A stretch of DNA of 21,921 nt from Nitrosomonadaceae bacterium (GTDB lineage Bacteria; Pseudomonadota; Gammaproteobacteria; Burkholderiales; Nitrosomonadaceae): assembly GCA_919902625.1 (NCBI GenBank), contig CAKKRO010000149.1, positions 1 through 21,921 of the forward strand. Reading direction: 5' to 3'. The position numbers and the translations under genes are program-made. A model generated the notes under the pieces. The model worked only from the letters and a program-made list of their open reading frames with translations, did not search any database and had not been told where the DNA came from. Positions within the stretch are counted from its first letter, which is position 1, and each line of letters starts with the position of its first letter. Positions 7,168 to 14,861 of the stretch are shown piece after piece.

Positions 7168-7923
7168 ATGTTATTGTTTTTGAGGTTTATTTTTATTATA
7201 TTTAATCTCATATTATTAACTGCTAGCCCAAACTATGCTCAGGCGCAAAATTGGTGGACCGCGAGCCGTGAACCCGTTGGACTGGCACCTGATCCCGCTT
7301 TAACACCTGAAGCTGTCGTTCAGGTTTATGGCGCGCGTGCTTTTAGCTGGCGCGGTTATTTGGGAATTCATACCTGGATTGCAGTGAAGCCCACTCAAGC
7401 AAAGTCATATACTATCTATGAAGTAATCGGATGGTTGCAACGCAGGAAAATGCCAGTGTTGGTTATCTATGAGAACGTGCCCGATAGACGCTGGTACGGT
7501 AATATGCCAGAAATACTGATGGAGAAGCGTGGTGATGGCGTCGATGCACTGATTGAAAGAATTGATCAAGCAGCACGCAGCTATCCCTACGCAAAAGATT
7601 ACACAATCTGGCCGGGACCGAACTCCAATACATTTACTGCCTGGATTTCGCGGGCCGTTCCGGAACTACAGCTTGATTTGCCGCCAACGGCAATCGGTAA
7701 GGATTATCTGGGTTATCGCTTGATTTCGCAAGCACCCAGCGGCAGTGGTTTCCAGATTTCGTTTTTTGGTTTAATCGGTGTGCTGGTCAGCAAAGTGGAA
7801 GGTGTTGAATTCAACTTGCTGGGTTTGTCTTTTGGTGTTGGCCTGGATCCACCTGTGATCAGATTGCCGCTGGCAGGAAGCAAGGATATGAATTTATGGC
7901 CTAAGCCGGTTATTGAAGAATAG
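7168..7923 (+). CDS. Exported DUF3750-type protein
   Basis: A protein of 251 residues from the ATG at 7168. TTG at 7159 and GTG at 7162 are in-frame alternatives; none has a clear ribosome site. The N-terminus is a hydrophobic signal sequence ending near YAQAQ, so the mature protein is periplasmic or membrane-attached. The body (VQVYGARAFSWRG, GIHTWIAVKP, DRRWYGN, YPYAKDYTIWPGPNSNTF, LGYRLISQAPS) fits what I remember of the DUF3750 family, with its conserved WPGPNSNT region. The late DYTIWPGPNSN segment resembles a Cys/Asn-type catalytic patch, but no activity is established. It precedes the iron importer by 117 bp on the same strand. Co-function is only a possibility, because a Fur-box-like site lies between them. 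Confidence 0.75.
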   Translation: MLLFLRFIFIIFNLILLTASPNYAQAQNWWTASREPVGLAPDPALTPEAVVQVYGARAFSWRGYLGIHTWIAVKPTQAKSYTIYEVIGWLQRRKMPVLVIYENVPDRRWYGNMPEILMEKRGDGVDALIERIDQAARSYPYAKDYTIWPGPNSNTFTAWISRAVPELQLDLPPTAIGKDYLGYRLISQAPSGSGFQISFFGLIGVLVSKVEGVEFNLLGLSFGVGLDPPVIRLPLAGSKDMNLWPKPVIEE

Positions 7924-7959
7924 TCTTGATCTTAAGACGTTAAGTCCACGATATTTAAT

Positions 7960-7974
7960 TGATAATTATTCTTA
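7960..7974. promoter_or_regulatory. Fur-box-like operator before the iron ABC importer
   Basis: TGATAAT-T-ATTCTTA matches the 7-1-7 Fur consensus TGATAAT-n-ATTATCA at 12 of 14 defined positions. It lies about 65-80 bp before the chosen start of the iron-binding protein gene, with a -10-like CATAAT just downstream (7977-7982). The position is right for iron-dependent repression by Fur. This is pattern matching in AT-rich DNA, so chance occurrence is possible. Confidence 0.5.
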
Positions 7975-8040
7975 TTCATAATATAGTAAACATCAATGAT
8001 TAATATCAATCTACGAACATTCTTGCCTGGAAGTCGTGTA

Positions 8041-9054
8041 ATGCTAAGATCTAATTTAAGTTACTCTTTTGTTACTGTTTTCTGCATTTTTTCCTTGTTT
8101 GTCACTAATACGGCACATGCTGACCAAGTGGTGGTTTATTCCGCACGGATTGAGCAGTTGATTAAACCCATGTTTGATGCCTTTACTCAGGAAACCGGTA
8201 TCAAAGTCAAATATACAACGGATAATGAAGGCGCATTATTGGCTCGGCTGCAAGCAGAAGGAAAGAACACCCCCGCCGATATGCTCATCACAGCCGATGC
8301 AGGTAATTTGTGGGCAGCTGCGCAGGCGGGATTGTTGAAACCAGTTAAATCGGAAATATTGGAAAGCAATATCCCGGCTCATTTGCGGGATCCCGCAAAT
8401 GAATGGTTTGGCTTATCGATACGTGCACGCACCCTGATTTATAACACACGAAAAGTGAAGCTTTCCGAGCTTTCCACGTATGAGGATCTGGCTGATCCGA
8501 AGTGGAAAAACCGCTTATGTCTGCGCACTTCCAAGAAGGTTTATAACCAATCTTTGGTAGCGATGATGATTGCGGAACATGGTGAAGCTGAGGCCGAGAA
8601 GATAGTCAGAGGCTGGGTGGCCAATTTAGCGACGGATCCTTTATCAGATGATACTCGGGCTTTGGAATTTGTTGCGGCTGGAAAATGTGATGTGACGCTG
8701 GTAAACACGTATTACTTTGGCCGATTGATGAAGAAAGAACCTGATCTGCCATTAGCTGTTTTCTGGCCAAACCAGAATAACAGCGGCGTGCATGTCAATA
8801 TTTCGGGAGCAGGCATCACTCGTTATGGCCGCAATGAACAAGCTGCCGTCAAATTGCTGGAGTTTTTGTCATCCGATAAAGCGCAAAATCTTTTTGCTGA
8901 TGTGAATATGGAATATCCGGCCAACCCAAGGATTGAGGCGGATGCATTTGTTGCAGCTTGGGGTAGCTTTAAACAAAACCCTATGAATCTTGTTAGAGCC
9001 GGAGAACTACAGACCACTGCCGTGAAATTGATGGATCGTGCAGGCTACCGGTAA
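8041..9054 (+). CDS. fbpA: Ferric-iron ABC transporter, periplasmic binding protein (FbpA/FutA type)
   Basis: A class II ferric-ion binding protein of about 337 residues. It has a signal peptide ending in NTAHA before DQVVVYSAR, a typical mature start for this family. The twin tyrosines of NTYYFGR (mature region, about residues 224-225) are the known iron ligands of FbpA-like proteins, and further family segments (LIYNTRK, DPKWKNRL, NNSGVHVNISGAGI) are present. ATG 8041 is preferred over ATG 7996: GGAAG lies 7 bases before it and the signal peptide then has normal length. The gene is followed after 9 bp by the permease and then the ATPase, a complete Fe(III) importer. Expected role: capture ferric iron in the periplasm and deliver it to the membrane complex. 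Regulation is probably by Fur. Confidence 0.92.
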   Translation: MLRSNLSYSFVTVFCIFSLFVTNTAHADQVVVYSARIEQLIKPMFDAFTQETGIKVKYTTDNEGALLARLQAEGKNTPADMLITADAGNLWAAAQAGLLKPVKSEILESNIPAHLRDPANEWFGLSIRARTLIYNTRKVKLSELSTYEDLADPKWKNRLCLRTSKKVYNQSLVAMMIAEHGEAEAEKIVRGWVANLATDPLSDDTRALEFVAAGKCDVTLVNTYYFGRLMKKEPDLPLAVFWPNQNNSGVHVNISGAGITRYGRNEQAAVKLLEFLSSDKAQNLFADVNMEYPANPRIEADAFVAAWGSFKQNPMNLVRAGELQTTAVKLMDRAGYR

Positions 9055-9063
9055 TCATGTGCG

Positions 9064-10758
9064 GTGAAAGGCAACAATAGTACACCGCATAAAGTGGTAA
9101 TCAATAAAACACCTTCAAATAAAATTTTTTATGCTCTGTTTTATGCTTATCGATGGATGATCAGTTGGCGTCTGGTTCCTTTTTTAGCGGCTGCATTGGT
9201 CCTGGCGCCTGTTGGCGTGATTATTTCATCACTGTTTGCGCCTGCCGATGATATCTGGCGGCATCTGCTTGAAACCACATTACCTCTTTTACTGACCAAT
9301 ACCTTCTGGCTTGCATTGGGAGTGGTTGCGGGTACTGCATTACTGGGTATCAGCCTCGCCTGGTTCACGGCCGTCTATGAATTTCCTGGATGCAGTTTTT
9401 TTTCCTGGGCGCTCTTATTGCCACTGGCGATGCCTGCCTATGTGACAGCGTTTGTTGCATTGGGTTTGTTTGATTTTACCGGTCCCATACAAACTACCTT
9501 GCGCACCTGGTCAGGCTCGGATTTATCCTGGTTCCCGGATATACGCAGCAGGATAGGAGTTATTGTTGTGATGACACTGGCTTTTTATCCCTATGTTTAT
9601 TTATTGGCACGGAATGCGTTTTTGAGCCAGGGGAAACGTTCATTAGAAGTGGCGCAATCGCTTGGTTTAAATCGTAAACAAGGATTCTTTAAGGTTGTGC
9701 TGCCCATGGCGCGGCCCTGGATCGCTGGAGGCGTCATGCTCGTATTGATGGAAACATTGGCGGATTTCGGTACCGTCGCAGTTTTTAACTACAATACATT
9801 TACGACGGCTATTTATAAGGCATGGTTCAGCATGTTTTCCTTGCACGCGGCATCCCAGCTTGCTTCTTTGTTGATCATCATTGTTTTTGTGGTGATCGTT
9901 CTGGAGCAGCAATTTAGGTTACGTATGCGCTATGCTGAAAATAAAAGAAGTCAGCGAGCACAGCGTATTCAACTTACCGGTTGGCATAAAGGGTTAGTTA
10001 TTAGTTTTGTTCTGAGTGTATTATTTTTTGCATTTTTGTTACCTGTCACGCAATTGTGTATTTGGGCTATTCAATCGTTTACACAAGATTATGATTTAAC
10101 CCGTTACCTGGAATTTCTGTGGCACTCATTATCATTGTCTGGCTTGGCTGCTTTATTAATTTGCCTGGTTGTGATTGCCATGGTTTATGCTGCAAGGCGC
10201 TATCCCGGATCAGCTACGCGCTATGCAGTGCGTACAGCAACCATTGGTTATGCATTACCGGGTACGGTTCTGGCGATAGGTGTCTATGTGCCACTTGTCT
10301 GGTTGGATGGACAGCTCGGTGAATTAGCCCTGCGGTGGTTTCAGATTGAAACAGGCTTGTTAATTCAAGGTACGCTCATTACGATGCTGATTGCTTATTT
10401 GATACGATTTATGGCAGTCAGTCATTATCCTATTGATGGTGCCATGCAGCGGATTACACATAGTATCGATGAGGCAGCCATGAGCTTGGGTTTGCATGGC
10501 TGGGCGATGATACGGAAAGTTCATGTTCCTATATTGAAATCGGGTATTTTTACAGCGGCTACGCTGGTGTTTGTCGACGTGATGAAGGAGATGCCGATTA
10601 CTCTGATGACGCGCCCTTTTGGCTGGGATACGCTGGCTGTCCGGATCTTTGAGATGACTTCGGAAGGGCAATGGGAGCAAGCCGCTTTACCTGCTGTGAC
10701 GCTTGTACTGGCTGGATTGATACCGATCATATTGTTTATGCGCCAAACCGAAAAATAA
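9064..10758 (+). CDS. fbpB: Ferric-iron ABC transporter permease, fused double domain (FbpB type)
   Basis: A polytopic inner-membrane protein of 564 residues made of two tandem binding-protein-dependent permease domains, as in FbpB/SfuB. Each half has its cytoplasmic EAA loop for docking to the ATPase: EVAQSLGLN at residues 195-203 and DEAAMSLGL at about 469-477. The hydrophilic link between halves is around residues 281-310. The start is GTG at 9064, ten bases after the previous stop. No strong ribosome site is visible, so translation is probably coupled to the binding-protein gene. The ATPase gene follows after 4 bp. Its role is passage of iron across the inner membrane. Confidence 0.92.
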   Translation: MKGNNSTPHKVVINKTPSNKIFYALFYAYRWMISWRLVPFLAAALVLAPVGVIISSLFAPADDIWRHLLETTLPLLLTNTFWLALGVVAGTALLGISLAWFTAVYEFPGCSFFSWALLLPLAMPAYVTAFVALGLFDFTGPIQTTLRTWSGSDLSWFPDIRSRIGVIVVMTLAFYPYVYLLARNAFLSQGKRSLEVAQSLGLNRKQGFFKVVLPMARPWIAGGVMLVLMETLADFGTVAVFNYNTFTTAIYKAWFSMFSLHAASQLASLLIIIVFVVIVLEQQFRLRMRYAENKRSQRAQRIQLTGWHKGLVISFVLSVLFFAFLLPVTQLCIWAIQSFTQDYDLTRYLEFLWHSLSLSGLAALLICLVVIAMVYAARRYPGSATRYAVRTATIGYALPGTVLAIGVYVPLVWLDGQLGELALRWFQIETGLLIQGTLITMLIAYLIRFMAVSHYPIDGAMQRITHSIDEAAMSLGLHGWAMIRKVHVPILKSGIFTAATLVFVDVMKEMPITLMTRPFGWDTLAVRIFEMTSEGQWEQAALPAVTLVLAGLIPIILFMRQTEK

Positions 10759-10762
10759 ATTA

Positions 10763-11839
10763 ATGAGTACAGTATTGCTGCAACTTAATAATGTCCAACA
10801 AGCTTATGGTGAACAAGTGGTGATCCATGACTTATCCTTGCTATTGAAAAAAGGCGACATTGGCTGCTTGTTGGGTCCCAGTGGTTGTGGTAAGACAACT
10901 GCGCTACGATGTATCGCCGGTTTCGAGCCCGTGTCAGCGGGAGAAATTTTACTCAATAATATCTGTGTGAGCCGTGCTGATTTCTTTTTGCCACCGGAAC
11001 AAAGACAAATTGGCATGGTCTTTCAGGATTACGCTTTATTTCCCCATCTTGATGTGGCCGCCAATATAGGCTTTGGCTTGCACCGGTTAACCAGAAAGGA
11101 AAGGGAGCGGCGTGTTGAGGAATTGCTGCATATCGTGCAATTAGCTGGTGTATCCAACAAATACCCTCATGAATTATCGGGCGGGCAACAGCAACGTGTA
11201 GCCCTTGCGCGTGCTCTGGCACCCAGACCGGATTTGTTGTTATTGGATGAGCCTTTCTCTAATCTGGATGTCAGTTTACGTGAGCGTTTAAGTATGGAAG
11301 TCCGTGAGATTCTGAAAGATCAAGGAATAACGGCTATTTTGGTTACCCATGACCAGGCTGAAGCATTTGCGATTGCCGACGAGATTGGTGTCATGTATCA
11401 AGGTGAGATTCAACAGTGGGACACTGCTTTTAATCTTTATCATCGCCCGGTAAATCGTTTTGTTGCAAATTTCATCGGCCAAGGTGTGCTTCTTCCAGGC
11501 AAAGTGATCAATGCTGAACAGATCGAGGTTGAATTGGGAATTCTAAAGGGTGAAATTCCGCCGCAGTGTAAACCGGGTTGTGATCAGTGCGGTAAGGGCT
11601 GTATGGTGGATGTATTGCTGCGCCCGGATGACATTGTGCATGACGATACCAGTCCCTTGCAGGCAACAGTTATTCACAAAGCATTCCGTGGGGCAGAGAT
11701 TTTATACACATTGTGCCTTGCCAGCGGGGCTAGAGTGCTATCGTTGGTGCCAAGTCATCATAATCATGTGATTGGCGAGAAAATAGGCATCAGGCTTGAG
11801 GCTGAACATGTTGTCGCGTTTAATCAGCCAGTGTTGTGA
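10763..11839 (+). CDS. fbpC: Ferric-iron ABC transporter ATPase with C-terminal cysteine cluster (FbpC type)
   Basis: A 358-residue ABC ATPase that should energise the iron importer on the cytoplasmic face. Visible motifs: Walker A GPSGCGKTT (38-46), Q-loop in MVFQDYALFPH, signature LSGGQQQR (138-145), Walker B LLLLDEP (158-164) and H-loop His196 in LVTHDQAEA. After the catalytic domain comes a TOBE-type regulatory region (about 235-358). It contains four close cysteines, C269, C273, C276 and C280 (spacing C-x3-C-x2-C-x3-C), just before VDVLLRPDDI. Such a cluster could bind a metal or Fe-S centre. I believe related iron ATPases sometimes have cysteines here, but cannot confirm it. It is the last gene of the three-gene operon. 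Confidence 0.93.
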   Translation: MSTVLLQLNNVQQAYGEQVVIHDLSLLLKKGDIGCLLGPSGCGKTTALRCIAGFEPVSAGEILLNNICVSRADFFLPPEQRQIGMVFQDYALFPHLDVAANIGFGLHRLTRKERERRVEELLHIVQLAGVSNKYPHELSGGQQQRVALARALAPRPDLLLLDEPFSNLDVSLRERLSMEVREILKDQGITAILVTHDQAEAFAIADEIGVMYQGEIQQWDTAFNLYHRPVNRFVANFIGQGVLLPGKVINAEQIEVELGILKGEIPPQCKPGCDQCGKGCMVDVLLRPDDIVHDDTSPLQATVIHKAFRGAEILYTLCLASGARVLSLVPSHHNHVIGEKIGIRLEAEHVVAFNQPVL

Positions 11840-11905
11840 CAGCCGGTTTTTTAGCCGTCCTGTGAAAAAACCTTGCAAATTGATTTTTCTGATAACTTTC
11901 TTGAA

Positions 11906-11936
11906 GAAAGGGTACTTCCCTTTTAACTCTTTTTTC
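11906..11936 (+). terminator. Putative terminator region after the iron operon
   Basis: GAAAGGG (11906-11912) pairs with CCCTTTT (11918-11924) around loop TACTT, with one G-T pair, and is followed by a pyrimidine-rich stretch containing TTTTTT. It lies about 65 bp after the ATPase stop. A second inverted repeat, GGTTTTTT (11845-11852) with AAAAAACC (11865-11872), lies directly after the stop but has no T-tail on this strand. Both stems are weak, so termination is plausible, not certain. Confidence 0.4.
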
Positions 11937-12068
11937 TATAGCATATCAAATCAGTAGTGTTAATACCTTTCTGTTGCAACTTTATTCCAAACGACCCCCG
12001 TTAATTAATCTCCGAAATAATGTTGGGGTTTACTACTCTTAAAACTGAACTATTTGAACGAGGATTAT

Positions 12069-12395
12069 ATGAGTCAGCATATTCATTATGTTACCGATGC
12101 CAATTTTGATGCAGAAGTTTTACAATCGACAACCCCCGTCTTAGTTGATTATTGGGCAGAATGGTGCGGTCCCTGCAAGATGATAGCGCCGATACTGGAT
12201 GAGATTGCAAGTGAGTATGGGGATCGCCTGAAGATAGCCAAACTGAATATCGATGAGAATCAGGCAACTCCGCCCAAATATGGCATTCGCGGTATTCCAA
12301 CGTTGATGTTGTTTAAGAATGGGAATATTGAGGCAACTAAAGTGGGCGCATTATCAAAATCACAATTAACGGCATTTATTGACAGTCATATATAA
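12069..12395 (+). CDS. trxA: Thioredoxin 1
   Basis: A 108-residue thioredoxin with the redox site WCGPC (Cys33, Cys36), the following K, the buried Asp in LVDYWAEW, and the cis-proline loop GIPTLMLF. Length and N-terminus match the family from ATG 12069, which has GAGG about 6 bases upstream; an earlier in-frame TTG (12054) would overlap that site and is unlikely. It is a cytosolic general disulfide reductase for ribonucleotide reductase and other targets. It lies 143 bp before rho in the same direction, an arrangement common in proteobacteria. Confidence 0.97.
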   Translation: MSQHIHYVTDANFDAEVLQSTTPVLVDYWAEWCGPCKMIAPILDEIASEYGDRLKIAKLNIDENQATPPKYGIRGIPTLMLFKNGNIEATKVGALSKSQLTAFIDSHI

Positions 12396-12538
12396 ACCCG
12401 TTAGTCTTAGATAGACGCAATTGTGGGCTGCGCAGATTTGTAAAGACCACAACCTAATTTTAATTATCCCGTCTGTAACAACTTTCCTTCCAACGTCGTT
12501 ATCTTTCACGTAAGTAATCATTATTCACGAGCTTCTTC

Positions 12539-13798
12539 ATGCGCTTATCCGATTTAAAAAACCTACATGTCACTGAATTAGTAAAAATGGCCATCGAAAA
12601 TGAGATTGATGGCGCCAATCGAATGCGAAAACAGGATCTAATTTTTGCATTACTTAAAAATCAAGCGCGTAAGGGTGAAAATATTTACGGTCATGGGACA
12701 CTGGAAGTGTTACAGGATGGTTTTGGTTTTTTACGCTCTCCCGATACCTCGTACTTGGCTGGACCTGATGATATTTATATTTCACCCAGCCAGATCAGAC
12801 GCTTTAATCTGCATACGGGGGATTCAATAGACGGCGAGATTCGTCCCCCCAAAGACGGTGAACGCTATTTTGCACTGGTGAAAGTTGATAAAGTTAATAA
12901 CGAACCCCCAGAGAACTCCAAACAAAAAATCCTGTTTGAAAATCTAACGCCGCTGTTTCCTGATGAGCGGTTGGTGCTTGAGCGTGATATTAAGGCGGAA
13001 GAAAATATTACCAGTCGTATTGTTGATTTGATAGCGCCCATTGGTAAAGGCCAGCGCGGTTTGCTGGTTGCCAGTCCGAAATCGGGTAAAACCGTCATGC
13101 TCCAGCATATCGCACATGCGATTGCGGCGAATTATCCAGATGTGATTCTGATGGTGTTATTGATTGATGAGCGTCCTGAAGAGGTAACAGAGATGATTCG
13201 CTCGGTCAGAGGGGAAGTGATCTCCTCCACCTTCGATGAATCGGCCATGCGGCATGTACAAGTGGCAGACATGGTGATCGAGAAAGCCAAGCGTTTGGTT
13301 GAGCATAAGAAAGATGTTGTCATCTTGCTTGATTCGATTACGCGGCTGGCGCGTGCTTATAATACGGTAGTGCCCGCATCCGGTAAGGTGTTGACCGGCG
13401 GGGTTGATGCAAGCGCATTGCAACGTCCCAAACGCTTTTTTGGCGCTGCCCGTAATATTGAAGAAGGGGGATCGCTCACCATCATTGCAACTGCGTTGAT
13501 TGATACGGGGTCACGTATGGATGATGTGATTTATGAGGAATTCAAGGGCACTGGTAATATGGAAATCCATCTTGACCGGAAAATGGCTGAGAAACGGATA
13601 TATCCAGCGATCAATGTTAATCGGTCAGGCACTCGTCGGGAAGAATTATTAATTCCTCCAGAAGTTCTGCAGAAGATTTGGGTATTACGTAAACTACTTC
13701 ATCCAATGGATGATATGGATGCGATGGCATTCTTGCTGGACAAAATCAAGGCAACCAAGAATAATTCGGATTTTTTTGATTCAATGAGGCGCGTTTAG
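12539..13798 (+). CDS. rho: Transcription termination factor Rho
   Basis: 419 residues, the same length as the E. coli protein and nearly the same residue numbering. It has the N-terminal helical domain with the primary RNA-binding cold-shock fold (GHGTLEVLQDGFGFLR at about 51-66), then the ATPase. Walker A is SPKSGKT (K181, K184), followed by LLIDERPEEVTEM, and Walker B is VVILLDSITRLARAYN (D265). The Q-loop and R-loop region is around GKVLTGGVD. It acts as a hexameric RNA-dependent translocase that ends transcription. The 143-bp leader contains an inverted TTGTGG (12421-12426) / CCACAA (12447-12452), possibly relevant because rho leaders are often autoregulated by early termination. The start ATG has no strong ribosome site. 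Confidence 0.98.
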   Translation: MRLSDLKNLHVTELVKMAIENEIDGANRMRKQDLIFALLKNQARKGENIYGHGTLEVLQDGFGFLRSPDTSYLAGPDDIYISPSQIRRFNLHTGDSIDGEIRPPKDGERYFALVKVDKVNNEPPENSKQKILFENLTPLFPDERLVLERDIKAEENITSRIVDLIAPIGKGQRGLLVASPKSGKTVMLQHIAHAIAANYPDVILMVLLIDERPEEVTEMIRSVRGEVISSTFDESAMRHVQVADMVIEKAKRLVEHKKDVVILLDSITRLARAYNTVVPASGKVLTGGVDASALQRPKRFFGAARNIEEGGSLTIIATALIDTGSRMDDVIYEEFKGTGNMEIHLDRKMAEKRIYPAINVNRSGTRREELLIPPEVLQKIWVLRKLLHPMDDMDAMAFLLDKIKATKNNSDFFDSMRRV

Positions 13799-13895
13799 GT
13801 GTAAATTTTCTTATAGTTGCGCCTGTACGCACATTAAAGGATAATACACGGCTTTTTAATCCACCCTTTAGGGATGGTAACTGAGGATATTGGCA

Positions 13896-14108
13896 ATGAA
13901 AACAGACATTCATCCAGACTACCAGGAGATAACCGTAACTTGCAGTTGCGGCAGTGTTTTTAATACACGCTCTACCATGAACAAATCTTTGAATATTGAA
14001 GTGTGTTCACTTTGTCATCCATTTTATACCGGCAAGCAGAAGATTGTAGATACAGCGGGTAGAGTTGAGAAATTCCGCCAGAAATATGGCAGACAAGTAT
14101 CTAAATAA
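13896..14108 (+). CDS. rpmE: 50S ribosomal protein L31, zinc-binding (C+) form
   Basis: A 70-residue L31 of the type that keeps the zinc ligands Cys16, Cys18, Cys37 and Cys40 (TCSCGS and CSLCHPFYTGKQ), with the conserved GRVEKFRQKY tail. It belongs to the large ribosomal subunit and helps bridge it to the small subunit. Start ATG 13896 is preferred over TTG 13890 because the family begins MKxDIHP and GAGG lies about 9 bases upstream. A small inverted repeat CCACCC-TTTA-GGGATGG lies about 25-40 bp before the start and could belong to an L31 leader. It follows rho by 97 bp. Confidence 0.97.
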   Translation: MKTDIHPDYQEITVTCSCGSVFNTRSTMNKSLNIEVCSLCHPFYTGKQKIVDTAGRVEKFRQKYGRQVSK

Positions 14109-14218
14109 ACATCTGCTCAAAGCAATTATTTTTAAAAGATGTAATGTGGTGATTATATGGATTCGCTGCAGGGTTACATTCTAATCCCGCTGCTCTGATG
14201 ACCGGATTTTTAATTTGT

Positions 14219-14242
14219 TCTGATGATTGTGTTCCAATCAGA
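14219..14242. repeat. Hairpin between convergent rpmE and cupin genes
   Basis: TCTGAT-GA-TTG pairs with CAATCAGA around a TGTTC loop, with a two-base bulge. It sits just after the stop of the minus-strand cupin gene and about 110 bp after rpmE. No good T-run follows on either strand, so I do not call it a terminator, though it may act in 3'-end formation. Confidence 0.3.
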
Positions 14243-14252
14243 ATGAGATTTC

Positions 14253-14570
14253 TCAATAATACACAGCAAGCCAGATAGTTTCGCTATCTGGATCTGTCCA
14301 TGTGACTTTATGCTTCTGATGAGAGGGGATATTAATGAAATCCCCCTCATTGAGTTGTACTGATGTTTGATTTTCAAAAGATAGCACAGCCTTTCCTTTT
14401 AAAATCACAACCCACTCATTTTTTTCCTGATCGTACCAATCAGACTCTGGCGATCTGTGACCTTTTGAAATAATTCGTTCTATCATTACCGTATTAGTTT
14501 TGACCAGAGACTCAAAGAGCTCTTTCTCTATGTTCTGCGGGATTTCTGAAAAAATATTTTGTGGTTTCAT
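14253..14570 (-). CDS. Small single-domain cupin protein
   Basis: A 105-residue single-domain cupin beta-barrel. Motif 1 appears as DWYDQEKNEWVVILKGKAVLSF, keeping the Glu and the final Gly-Lys-Gly region but without the usual His-x-His pair. Motif 2 is GDFINIPSHQKHKVTW, which keeps Pro and His residues. Metal binding may therefore be altered. Function is unknown; such proteins include metabolite binders, isomerases and small dioxygenases. The ATG has no ribosome site upstream. Only seven bases separate it from a palindromic MITE-like element, so its leader and perhaps promoter lie inside that element. Confidence 0.8.
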   Translation of the reverse strand: MKPQNIFSEIPQNIEKELFESLVKTNTVMIERIISKGHRSPESDWYDQEKNEWVVILKGKAVLSFENQTSVQLNEGDFINIPSHQKHKVTWTDPDSETIWLAVYY

Positions 14571-14577
14571 TGGGTAT

Positions 14578-14748
14578 TGTTAGGAATCTGTCGAACTTAA
14601 GATTGATCGGCTGCGCAAATGGGAGAAGCAGTTCATATTACCCCGATTTTCCGTTGCATAGTATAACTATGCGCCTCAAAATCCGGGCGATCTGTCCTCG
14701 CTTTCCCACTTTGCGCTACGATCACTTAGATCCGGCAGACTCCTGACA
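14578..14748. mobile_element. MITE-like palindromic element, 171 bp
   Basis: Two long arms, 14578-14662 and 14666-14748, are inverted copies around the 3-base centre ATA. The inner seven bases (GCATAGT / ACTATGC) are perfect. About 70 percent of the arm aligns with three short gaps, including AGGA, TCTG, TGATCG, GCGCAAA, TGGGA and GATTTT blocks. The ends are TGTTAGGA and TCCTGACA. It has no credible coding frame. Size, full-length palindromy and terminal inverted repeats fit a non-autonomous miniature element or a repeat RNA hairpin. I see no clear target duplication and cannot name the parent insertion sequence. Confidence 0.6.
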
Positions 14749-14837
14749 GAGTTGATTTAACATTCGCAGCTTATTGTAGCGTTGATTTTTCTTCAAATAG
14801 AAACATGAATCACGAGCGGTAGAAAAGTATCCTTCAA

Positions 14838-14843
14838 TATAAT
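14838..14843 (+). promoter_or_regulatory. Candidate -10 box for the SDR gene
   Basis: A perfect TATAAT lies 18 bases before the SDR start codon, which would give a very short leader. The expected -35 position (about 14815-14820) does not match TTGACA, so this is a weak call. Confidence 0.25.
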
Positions 14844-14861
14844 AATCGAGAGAATAAAATC

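Noticed and set aside
14561..14746. 61-codon plus-strand reading frame
   Set aside because: It runs through the palindromic element and the reverse of the cupin start, has no ribosome site and looks non-protein-like.
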